DNA of 64,000 bases. Origin: Hyperoplus lanceolatus. Lineage: Eukaryota > Chordata > Actinopteri > Uranoscopiformes > Ammodytidae. Shown here piece by piece: positions 12,801-25,176 of this stretch (its first letter is position 1; each line of letters opens with the position of its first letter). The position numbers and the translations under genes are program-made. The stretch is taken from contig CM049395.1 of the NCBI GenBank assembly GCA_026929865.2, forward strand, positions 36,346,001-36,410,000, written 5' to 3'. The notes below the pieces were generated by a model. That model searched no databases and was not told where the DNA came from. It was given only the letters and a program-made list of their open reading frames with translations.

Positions 12801-15800
12801 CTCTGTCACACACCCACCTGGGAAGTGACACAGTGGCTTTAAATGAGACAAGACGTTTGCATCTGGGATTAGCATTTCAAAGCTCAAACATGCACAAGGG
12901 GGGGGGGGACTGTGTGTGTGGCGATGCTACGTTACGACTGCTACCTCCACCCCTCCGTCACCCTCCAAGACAGGAGGTAAGATTAAAAAGAGAGACACAG
13001 GGAGAGAGGGGACCGCGCTTAAACAAACAGGTGGGAACTTTAGTCATTTTCTGTCTCTGTCTCCCATCAACCCTTGCTTCAACTCCACATCCCGCCCCGT
13101 CCCCGAACACTCGGAAGGCAGAGACGTTCTGCTTCATCATTGTCAGATCCTCCCACGTCTTCTGACAAGTGTCAACCTTCGTCTCAACCCCCCCCCCCCC
13201 ACCCCCCCAAAGCCCATTGCACCACATTGCACAATATATCCGTGGCACGTCAGCCGTTTGCTATAGCTTGCTATTTAGCACTTTTTTTTTAAGGGGAAAC
13301 AGGACACCGCAAGGCGCTGCTCGGGGTCAGGCTGCCTTGCGTGTCTCAGGCTTGTTCACTCCTCGGTCGTCCATGTCAAACAAGACCCGCGCAATATGCA
13401 CCCGCCGAGCGCACCCAAAGTGGGGCCGCCATCATCAATAACTCCGCCAACAATACATCATTTAAGTGGGTGTTCTGCTCTCGTGGGCAACTCCAAACAA
13501 ATGGCCACATCGATCATTGTGAGTGCCAGGTAGAGTATGGTAGGGTAGGGTAGGGGTTGAGCCCCTGAGAGTACGCCCCCTCCCCCCTCCCCTCTACCTT
13601 TTACTTAAACATTCACACATACATTCTGTACACACACACCTGCTTTTTCTATAAACAGCATCCTGGTTTCCGAAAAAAAAAAAACTTTCCTTGCCCTCCT
13701 ACCTTGGTAGGGGGTCTACGCTTGGTAATCCTGCGGTGCTATGCAGCAAACTAGCAGGTGTTGCTAACTCGACTATAGCGCAGCGCTCCCAATCATATAG
13801 ACAGTGCTATTGTTTGGTTGTGGTGAATAATTAATATTGTATACAACCTTTAAACAACCTTACGTCAGCCTCATCTGTCATGGCGTCCCGCTGAGGGGGC
13901 CTGGGTGCTTGCATCGGCAAGGATCTGCGTTTTGAGCCCAGGGGTGTAGAAAGGGGGGAAGAGGTGAAGTGCTATATTAACTGCTGGCCCGCGGCAAGCT
14001 AGCACAGGCCCCCCCATACGTTCCTCTATTTCTGACCTCTCTCTATCCCTCAATACCCCAAGCTGGCATCACTCATTGTGCTGGAAACTGGGGGTTAGGG
14101 GAGGGGAGCAGGGGCAAGACTCCATCTTTAGATAACATATGGCGAGGCTGTTGCCTTACGGTCCATCACGGGCCAAGACAAATGAGAACAACCTGGATTT
14201 CATATTGGAGGCATTAAACAACAAGGTAAGTAGATGGTAGCTCCGTGGCAATCTCCCATGATGTTGTTTACAGAGTTTTAACCTGCTATCAAAAGGCCAG
14301 CCAGTACGGCCTGTCTAAATCCCATGATGGAAATGAATTGGAAAGGTCATATCAAACTGAGATTAATCAAATCCAATGTCCGTCGTTCTATTCCATTACA
14401 AACATTTTGTCAGCGTATTTGTTGTAAAATGCCGCGTTGCTTGTCAAGATTTCTCAAGATTGTACAAGTCTTTGATCATGCCTTGGCTAGGATACGCAAC
14501 ATCCTCTACATGGGACGGTGTTGACATGATGTCCAAACTGTTGAGAAGGCTACAGTTCCAACAATCTAGAGAATGATCAAATAAAATCAATTCCTTGATT
14601 AGATATTTATCCATATTATTCATAGGCCAAGTATTTTTCTTCATTCGACAACAATTTTCTAATACATTCTGCGATCCTGTGCTGTTGAAAAATCCTGTCA
14701 TATCTACAGATGGTTTTGTTTTTTAACGTCCTTGCAGTAACAGATGGGCGAGGAATACAGCATCAGAAATAAATCAGATAGTGTCAGGCAGGTTCACGAT
14801 CACAGACAAATGAAACTTTCAAAGACGCTATGGTCTAAAGTGTATTGGCACATGTACAATGTTGTCCGATGTGACAACCCCTACTCATCTTATACTCCAA
14901 ACAAACTTTAAAATACTTCTCAATGGCTAGGGATTCAGATTTGTATAAGAGAGACAACGGCAGCACCCACCTCATTGTGAATCTCCTCGCAGTGCTTTAG
15001 CGTTGTGGGCTGCAGGGCCAGCAGGCTGTGGTAGCCCGTCTCTGGGTCAGTGTGCAGGTTGGACAGGGCCTCTTGGCACTGGGACTTGATGTAGGTCAGG
15101 GTCCCACTGGAACACTGGTCGAAGGAACAGAAACAGATACACAAGTTAGCGCTATGCAGGAGTTTAGCTATGTGCTGTTCAATACAAAGCATGTATAGGT
15201 TTGACATAAAGCTACTGAAATGTACAAAGAAAACAACATATAGAAGTGGTCTGCAATTGTACTTAAATTGTCATGATGTCATGACTTTTTCTTTTCTGTT
15301 TTTTATTGTGTTTTAATTTTTTTTTTTTTTTTTTTCAACAATATGTCTGGCTTTTTTGGCTTTATGTTTTTATTATCTCATAAATGCTATTTCAATATTA
15401 ACTTATGTCATTTTAATGTATTGTTTTATGCCCCTGCAAAGCAAAGCACTTTGAATTGTCTTGTGTCTGAATTGTGTCATATAAATAAACTTGCCTTGCC
15501 TATGTTTTTGTATTATTATTATTATTATTATTCAGGACACTTTTGAAACTTAATTTTTGCATTTATATTATAGAAACATAAAAGTTGTTTTACTTATTTG
15601 AAAAGTTTCCATACACAGAATCCTTTCTTTCCCTTTAAAAATGACTTCATAATGTTGTCATTTACCAGCCACCATGTAAAGGTTTTTCATTTCAAACACT
15701 CATTCCCAGAAATAGCATGTACAGTAAGTACCAGCAGCCGTCCCTTACTGAAACCAAAGTGTTTGCTTCTCACCTCGGCCACTCTGTGTGTGGAGCTGAA

Positions 15801-17272
15801 GCGTGCAGAGTCTCCAGCTAGCACGCAGTGTTGGTGAGTGCTGTTCAGATCATCTGGTGAAAACAGGAAAGAGAAAACTCTTGGAACACACTAAAAATAT
15901 CACCAGCAATCAACAACAAAGCATGAAGTATACTAGAAAACACACCAGAATATATTAGAATATTCATCCATGAGAAAATAACAATTTAATAAAACATTGT
16001 AGTGTGCAGAAAGCGCAACAGAAAAAGATAAAGAGTTACCATTTCATATTTTGATCTTGTGGTTTCAATTAATTGTAATACAAGAATAAAATCAGACCAT
16101 GAATACAATGGAAAAACAGATGAAAAGCATGGAGGGAAGAAAAACATGACAGCTAAATCATATTGTACGCTCAGACAGACTGCGCTTTGGACCAGGGTGC
16201 AAATCAAATATTTTTTTAATTACCAAACAAAACCAGATCGCACTCAATCTGTCAAGACGGAGGCGCCACACCAACAAACATTTGTCCAATATCGCAGTGG
16301 CTTTACAGCGAGGCCGTACTGCTGTTTCCCCGTGTATCCCTCCATGTGTTTCTTTGTGTGTATAGATGTTTCTCGGCGCTGCCATTATTTGCCTCACACC
16401 AATAATTAATTTAGCCGTGACAGAGCTGTCATTCGCAGGCACATGCGCATATTTACACCAGCCTTGAGCAAGAGTACACTGGCTAATGCCTTTGATTTGA
16501 AAGTCAAACAGCCCAAATGCTTTTGGGAGCAAGCTATTATTGTTTTGGTAGGAGAAGAAAGAGGAGAAGAAAAGAAAAAAAAAAGATGGTGACAAACAAA
16601 ACAACTTGCCGGTGTTTTTTTCCTCACCCTGATGAGATTGTGAGGGATTAGGTCTCTGGTGCAGAATTACTCTGCGTCTTTAAAACTGTTTATATCCAAT
16701 AACAAATTATCTCCATCAATCTGCTCTTTTCTTGGCGCGTCTGATGCGTCGGTAGGGTGGGGAGGGGGGGGGGGGGGGGGATCAGGAGGGGAGAGCAAGA
16801 GGCAAACTCGATAACTGTAATAAATATTTATCTTTCTTTCAACCCCTGCGCCTGCTGCCACTTGTGCTCCCTTTCCGGGAAGCAGGCTTTTAAATATATT
16901 GGGTCAACTCTTTTCACCGGTTCCCCCACTGTGCATTGGGAGCTGGAAATCTGATTATTGAACAGGCCCGGTGTCAAGACTTGCATTGTTCCCTTTTTTA
17001 ACCACTGAGATTCCATTTGGGTGGAAATGATGGTGATTCAATTTGCCTCCAGCAGCTCAGACATTAGCGGTTCAAGAGGGGCCAGCCGGCGACAAACGGG
17101 GCTGAAAAGACATTACGGTGTCTGTGGTTAGACACCGTTGTAGTTTATCTTTAATACCGCAAAACTATCCGTCATATGGTGTGTGTCACTGAAAACACGG
17201 CAGCGATATATTTTAACACATGGTTTAGTGCTGGCTGAAACCGGAGGAGGGTTAGGGTTATGTGGGTGTTCT

Positions 17273-17364
<92 letters not shown>

Positions 17365-18992
17365 AGGTGTGTGTGTGCGTCCATGTGCGTGTGTGTGTAT
17401 TTTTTGTGTTCATACGAGAAGTGCAAATTTATAGGTCCGTGCATATGTTCACGTGAATTGTGCCATGTGTTTAATTCAGGTGGACGGCCAAAGACGGCAG
17501 ACAGCCAAGGAACTGTGTGTGAGCCTTGCTATCGTTGTGCAGCAGTTGGCCTCTCAAGGGCGTACTCACCGAGCGGAGCATAAATCCCCACTGATCCGCG
17601 ACAGTCAAGTCCCATTAGAATGGTCTGCACAACAGCCCATCACTCTATTATCATGGCTGGCCCCGAAACTGACTGTTCTATTGTAAATCTCATCCAGCTA
17701 AAGGAGGTCGGCTTCAAGCCCTGTCAGGCTGAATATTAGGTACAGGCTTGGCCGCTCGCACATGAAAACATAAGTCAATTCAGAGAGAGTCAACTTCAGG
17801 AGTTCATTCAAACCTTTATAGTTACTTTAAAATGATAACAACAAACACTTATAAGTGGCCATTTTTGAGAGCTTTAATAGCCACTCTGACATAATGTGGA
17901 TAGAGGAGACAGGTAACCTAATATTCAGAGTGATAGATGTGTTAGAATATGAATGCGCTCAAGTTTTTGGTTTAAACAGAATGAAATCTTATTTGATATC
18001 TTGACTTGCATCCTAGTAACTGTATTACTGTATCTAGTGGTAAGCTTACACATTTGTTTTGTGCTGACACAATCAACAACTTTGCAACTAGAAAAGATTC
18101 AGCAGGAATAGTTATGTTAATCAAATAAACTTAGTGTTAACAGACATATAGAGTAAAAACTATATTAGAAGTATAAAAGTAAGTAAGCTTCCAAATGTCC
18201 CCTGATAGTGTCATGCACACTTAAAATACCACATTTGTATGCAGCACTTGATGTTGAACAACATGGTAGCCATCAGGTTCTCGTTGCTACAGTACGACTA
18301 AAAACACATGCTACCTACATTTGCATAGCTATAAATCTTAGCCTATATCAATGGCATTGCTCCTAGCTACAGTGGTTCGGTCTGAGCTGACTTTGTATGA
18401 ATGACAACTAGCATTCTCCACAATCGCTGACCTTTAAATGCTTATTTTGTGTATCTTTAGCTTGACATGAACAATGAGCAATGACATGAACAATTTCCTA
18501 TTTAATAAATATACAGTAAATCCCAAAGCACTTGAAGGGACGACTGACTCAAGATGGTTAGTGTATATCTATACTTAAGTATATACTTATGAAAGCAGAG
18601 CGCTCTTAAAAAGTAATAAATGCCCCATTCATACCAACCAGGGACCTTAACTTATTGTACATCTGAACTCAAGCTTCTGCTGTGATATGGATAAATGTCC
18701 TCTCCCACGAAAAAAAAAAAAAAGAGTGAGCTTGGAAGGGCCCATGAGTCCGAAAAAAGAGAAGGAGGGTGGAGGTGTCTGCTGCAGCCAAAAGCATTAA
18801 GCCATGATTTACACCCCTGTGGTTGACTGTCGGTCCTCTGTACTCCCCATAGAGACACATAGTCAGCACTGGGTCACAGGACTTCAAAAAATAACATTTG
18901 GTTTTCCTAACCTCTCTAATGCATGCAATGTCATGGAACCTTAAAGCTGTGCGTTCGGGCCAAGTAAGTAACCCCATCAAACACACACATGC

Positions 18993-19035
<43 letters not shown>

Positions 19036-19283
19036 CACACATACACGCATGTACGCACACACCTTAGCAGAGAGGGTCAGAGCATGAGAGTGAAGTGCAT
19101 CCTGCTGTGTATGGGTCATTTGGGACAAAGTACAAGAAACACTAAAACACAGGGTAGTATAAGTGTTCACTTCCTCCACAGACAGACATAGTGGTGACTG
19201 ATGGACTGTGGAGTTGTGCGAGCGCTGTGTTTACATGTGTGTGCGTGTTATGTCTGTGCGCGCATGTGTGTCTGTGTCTGGGT

Positions 19284-19371
<88 letters not shown>

Positions 19372-19525
19372 TGCGTGGAGGGAGCAGATTTAGTACCTCT
19401 CATGTAGTAGCAGTCTCCAGACTCCAGCGGCAGCGTGAGGCCAGGTGTGCGGATGTCCCAGGCCACCTTCAGCCCGATCCTCCAGCTTGCCTTCTCACTG
19501 CTGCCTCCCTCACTGCTCTCACCTG

Positions 19526-19579
<54 letters not shown>

Positions 19580-22500
19580 CACAACTCACTGTAACATTTG
19601 CATTTTTTATATTTATATTCACAGTTTTGGTTTTGACAGTTTCACCCAGCTTGGCTTAAACAGACTTGAGGGGAAAAGTGCAAAATGCATAACCTTAAAT
19701 TCATAAATTTATTTCATATAATAATGGCCTATATCCACAAGATTCACTTACCAGCTTTTTTCACAATTTGCATCTGCATTTCTAGCAGACACCCACTATA
19801 TGTAAAATTGTGTAAGGCTGTTAAGTTTGTCCATTCTGTGCTACTGTAGAAACATACTGGTCCAACATGGCGGCACGCCCTGCTTCTATGTAGATATAAA
19901 AGGATCATTCTAAAAAGGTAATAAAAGACAACAACATGTATTTCCAAGCGACTATACACTCATTAAAACATACTTGTGATTATAATATTCCATTTCTACC
20001 AAGTCTGTTCTGAAAAAAAACTCCAATTCCCTTTAGAAACTGGACCTTTAAATAGTTCAAGGACGTCTGAGAGTCTGATGATTGAATCCATTCCATCCAA
20101 ACCATAGAGGCGAAATGTAAACCCTTTGTCTCCAGAAAGGAAAAATCACTTATACAGGCAGAGCAAATATGATACGTGTTTCTGTGATCAAATCGGCTGT
20201 TAGCATGCGATCCTCATGCCATCATTGTGCTGCGCAAGAGGAAATACTTAGATAAAAGCCCCTTGATGTTGTTTAGTGAGTGTGTGAGAGTGTGTTATTG
20301 GACAGTAGGTATTCCTTTGATATTCCTGTGTTTCTGAGCCCATTCCCTATAACCTCCCTCCCCTGTCTCTCCTCCTCTCTCTCTCCCTCCATCCCTACAT
20401 GGCACACTAAGAAAACGAGATTTGGCTTTGGCAAGACCAACACCCTTCAGCAAAAAAATCAATAGTAAAGTCTTTCTGGGCTCTCTCTTGCCCCGCAGCT
20501 GCCTTTTCCTTTGCTCAGCACGGATAAATAGTAACTTAATTTCCAGCCATTGTGCGCTGAGAGCCAGCTAATGACAGCACTCCCCAAGGCCTCTGGAATG
20601 GTGGAAGATCATCCTTTCGTGCCGGAAAACGCTCAGTCGTGGCAGATTCCTTTGGATCAGAGCAGCTGGGAAAAACACTCAGGACACTTCTCTGGCTTAA
20701 AGCAGAAAAAAAACAAGGTGAGGCTGGTCAAAGAGAAGAGAAAAAATAGGCCTCTTAAAGGAAGCAGGTGGCACTCAAAACATCTACCCTGTGTTCCAAA
20801 TGGCATACTATTATTATTGACTGTTCTACATACTACAGTTGATTATAAAAAGTATGTAGTTAGCATGCAGTAGGCATAAAATTGGGACATACTGTTACTT
20901 TTGTATTAGAGTGTAACATTGCGCCTTGAATTTGCCCATAAATGCGATATATCCATCGCATTTGCTGGTTGTTTTCACACGGAGGCTCAGTCGATGTGAC
21001 ATAACGTGGGTCGGACTTGCCAAAAAAAGGATGCTGATTTCTACAATAAAAATCATGAATGGATGTCGTGGGAATCCGGGGTATTTTCAAGCATGCTGCA
21101 TCTGACCACATGTATTGGGCTATCCTTAATCTATTTCTACCATACTAAACAGCAGGGAAGTATGGGGATTGGGACGCAGCCCTAAAATTTCTGTACGTCT
21201 AAGATATCTAGCGTGTGTGGTGTTCTTTTTTCTTCTCAGGGAAAGGCCTCTTTGTTCTCAGGGATGTCAAAAACATGAACTTAGGTGTAACATTCCTGGA
21301 GATAACTATTTCATTAGCCGGGTTCTCTGGGAGTCCTCAGAGTCAGCCAATGGAGCACGGTTCTACCACGGCACTGTATCTCTCTCAGGTCTGAAACTGT
21401 TCAGGACTAGAAGAAAAAAGACACAGCTGCTAAGCACAGCAAGGTGTTATGATGTAGTGTTTGAAGCCCGTGTTTGCAGGGTCAGAGTTGAAATGGCATC
21501 GAACAAATCACTGAAGCAGAGCTCTGGGGGCAGGTGTTTCTGGTTTAAAAACACACAGGCGAAGAGAGACAGAGAGAGAGCCCCGGCTATAAAGTGTGTT
21601 GGGATGTCAGAGCATGTGGGCTCTCGTATGATACTGTAAAAGTACAGTTTCACAGACACAGATGCAGACTGTGTACAGCTGCCATCTTTAACGGCACAGC
21701 GCATAGAGAGTGTTTATGATTGACTCCACCTGCATTCAGCCAACTCAAAAGGAAATTATGTTAAGCTCCCCTTACGGCCTTTTGGAAGTTGCCAAATAAA
21801 TAAGCTGGTGTGGGCATGCTCTTATTCACTTCCACTTATTAATCCACTTATTTGATTTGATGGTACACTAAGAGAGCTTTGTTTGATATCGAAAACAAAA
21901 GACAAACTGCAGTGCGCCTATTTTAAATCCAACTTGTTAGATATGATGCACTGCCTTTAGCTGTTTTGCATATGGTCTAGAAAGCATAGCTCTTCACTCA
22001 CTCTCTATCAACTCAATCAGCGAATGCTATCAGCTCTTGAAAGAGTGCACACGTTCCATAATTAGGAGGAGACATTCATGGTATCATCCGTAGTACAGTA
22101 GAGTCTAGGAACACTTATCAAAGCAGGGCTCATTATTCCATATCAGATAATTGCACATCGATCATTTTCTGGGGGAAAATAGATTGAGATGAGATGCGGT
22201 GTGTGTGTGTGATAAGGCCTGTTTGTTAGACTGCGCCATTGAGCGTGTGTTAAGAGCTCCCATCCCAAAAATGTGTCTGTGATCTCCCAGCGCACGTCGG
22301 GCGATAAGGCTGTCAGCAGTATAGGGGCAGTGATGACATTTGATAATGCCCTGACACTATCGCATAGATGAATCTGATGCTTTCCCCTCCCCGGAGGCCA
22401 TGTCTACAGCTGCTATACAACGCTGCTGCAGGGCCACAATACACAAGGTTAGCTGCCTCCGATCCACCAAAAAGCAATGGAGATAAGTTTCGTGGAGATA

Positions 22501-25133
22501 TTGGAGTGAAAGAGAAAAATGTATGTTAATTTTGACATTATGCCAACAAACAACATGTTTATTTTTAACAGACAACACAAACGTGTAGTCAGTGATTCTA
22601 GAGAATGCTTGTTGTAAAAATAACTTTTTCTCAAAATCTCACGATCCGCTACCTATCCATACTGTGTGCGCTAGGCCTGGGCGATATGACGATATCATAT
22701 CGTGGACGATATGAAAGTGTCCACCGGGAGAGATTTGGCCATACCGTTTATATCGCGGAGAAAAAAAGTTCATGTGGCTGGAGCATATATGGAGCGGGAG
22801 GCAGCTGTCCCTCCGAGTCCCTATAGTTACACTGCAGTTACACCGCCGCGCCACACGGGGGCTCAGGGCTGCAATACAGCTTATCTACCCGCAGCCTCAT
22901 CTGTTGCTCTAGCTGTCTAGCTCATGGTCTAGCTTCGGTGCGCCGTCACTAAAGTTAACAAACCAACTCCGTGTCACGGTGGCAGAGCAGCTTTTAACGG
23001 TCAAAAATGTCATTGGGCAAAGGAAACTTGCTTGCTGCTTCAGCGTGCTGTTGCCATGACGCAGAGTTGGCTTGTTTTAAGCCGCAAACTACATGGGTTA
23101 GCTCTCGTGAGCTAGCTGGCTAATAATGACATCTTTAGCCTACTCGGGGCTTCACCCCCGTGCTGTTATTGTTGGAGACAGCCAGCAAGGCTGGTTTTAT
23201 GTAACTTTAAAACATGTCAAACTTGAAAATATTATTTGTGTTGAAGCTGGAGTTAAAGTATTACCAGACATTTGCTCATTAGTTAATTTTGACAGCTTTT
23301 TTAAATGAAGATGAGCAAATACTGCAGGAAAATTCAAGTCTTTCATTATTTTGATATAGGCTACTATCAATTGGAAAATGTAGGCTCTTTGGTTGATGCT
23401 GTCATTTTTATTTTGCACTGACTGACTAAAGCCAGACTGGTGTGGTATTTTGCACCAGTTTTTCTTTTGTATGGAAATTTAAGTTCCAAGCAAAAATGAA
23501 AATAATCTAATGTGATTAAAGTTCAGTACGGTTATTGTAATCCATTGAATTTTAAGGAAAAATACTATATCGTGATATATATCCATATCGTGATATAAAA
23601 TTACCTATATCGTGATATAAGGTTTGGTCCATATCGCCCAGCCCTAGTGTGCGCTGACATAGTGCATGTTGCTATAGCTATGATGAGCCCCTTTGTTTAC
23701 ATGCCACTTTACAGAAACTAGGCTGTGTATTAACACCAGACTTTTCTTTCAGTGCACACACAGTACAGACAAGGAGCAGATCATGAGGAGATATTTACTG
23801 ATTTTGACAAGAAGTTATTTTGACAACAAACGTTCTCCAGAATCGCTGCCCCTACCTTTTATTTGTACAGTATGAGTGTTACACTGAACAACTCTAAACC
23901 TTCTATTTCAGTTTGGACCTCTTACCTTTGTCGTTGTTGTGACAGGTATGGCTGTAAACGGCCACCGGAGAGCGGGTGACCAGGTTCTCATCATGGTGCC
24001 ACCCCACCGCCATCCTCCCCATGCCGTAGTAGGGCTCTGGTTTGAGCTGGCTCATAGTGGCCGGGTCCATGTAGTTGAGTAAGGTGACGTTGAACTTGGC
24101 CGGCCCTTGGCATTCCAGTGGAGGACTGGGGTGGGAACAGCCCTGCCCGCTCGCCTTGTCCTCCGCGCTGTTCTCAATGTGGTGATCTGACAGACTGTGC
24201 TTGAGTTGGGCCACTGGATTAACATTGGGCCCTAGTCCCAGGGGTTCAGTGTCTGTGTGAATGGTGGTCTTAGGTGTCCAGCCGGGGAATTTACCCTCAC
24301 TGTGCTCCTTCACTGTTCCTGCTACGACCCCCGATTGACCTGCTTTGGCCTGGGAAGACTCTCCCTCCTCACTGCTATGTTTGGAGCCGACCTCCCATTC
24401 TCCTTCTTGCTTTGACGTGGAGCAGCCTTCGTCACTGTGTTTAGACTCAGCGTCCCACTCCTCGCTGTGCTTGGATTCCGTGTCCCCTTCCTCACTCTGC
24501 CGGGACTCAGAGTCCACCCCTTCACTATTGGAAAAGGTTGAAAAGTTGAAAGTGTATTAAAGGTGCAGTGTGTAATATGACATCATCAAGAAAGTTCTAC
24601 AAAGTTCTAGAATGCAACACTCCCTGGGTAACCCCACCCCTTTAGAATAATAACAGAAGCTACAGTGGCCTTCAAGGACAAGAACAATTCTAAATTTTAA
24701 ACAATGCACCTGATGACATTCCAACTATGACACTTTCAAGATGGCGGCACTAGGCCTTGGTCCAAAATATGCAGAAATATGGATATATATATATGAGACC
24801 CTTTCTAAGGGAAACAAAATATTTTAAAAAAAAATTCAGCTATTATGCACTAAATCAAATGTACTTATGGATATTATAATTACTTTCTACAAAATCTGCT
24901 AGGAAATAAAACCCAAAATTCTACACACTGCAGGTTTAATGAGATGAACCATGTGGCTTTTGAGGGTGGCCCAACATGAAACAAACTATACAACAGACAC
25001 AATCGCATACAACTTACATCATTAAGGCTCTCATTTACCGACCCTCCTCCCATACGTAATTCCCGTAAACCCACAGCACCAAAACATTTTGGTAATTAAG
25101 AAAAACTCATTTTAAGAAAAGTAATAATAATAA

Positions 25134-25176
<43 letters not shown>

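Larger units (their letters stand above)
9116..14970 (-). other. fto: fto intron 7
   Basis: This 5855-nt intron lies between exons 7 and 8. It contains the CA repeat abutting exon 8 (9119-9187), another CA block at 9841-9878 with a degenerate continuation to 9920, a short GT block at 10206-10227, homopolymer runs of G (12900-12909) and C (13189-13207), and GGTAG units at 13537-13556. The stretches 10230-12060 and 13680-14940 are complex unique-looking sequence without a recognisable gene. Open frames here are short, unspliced in appearance and without family resemblance. Confidence 0.85.
15854..19396 (-). other. fto: fto intron 5
   Basis: This 3543-nt intron holds a complex, possibly conserved stretch around 16260-16560, a G run (16764-16780), a (GT)n array at 17275-17361, a degenerate CA block at 18980-19060 and the (GT)n array at 19286-19369 close to the exon 5 donor. 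17370-18980 is unique-looking sequence with no recognisable gene. Confidence 0.85.
19523..23925 (-). other. fto: fto intron 4
   Basis: This 4403-nt intron contains the CA repeat at the exon 5 acceptor (19530-19578), a degraded TTAA-type MITE (about 19745-20051), complex sequence at 20500-22480 that includes a possible conserved element near 22030-22480, and a nested pair of transposons at 22577-23861. No coding sequence is recognised. Confidence 0.85.

Noticed and set aside
23903..24560. Plus-strand open frame opposite fto exon 4 (24345-24560)
   Set aside because: It is the antisense shadow of the 30-nt coding repeat; the sense strand has the conserved FTO motifs and splice sites.
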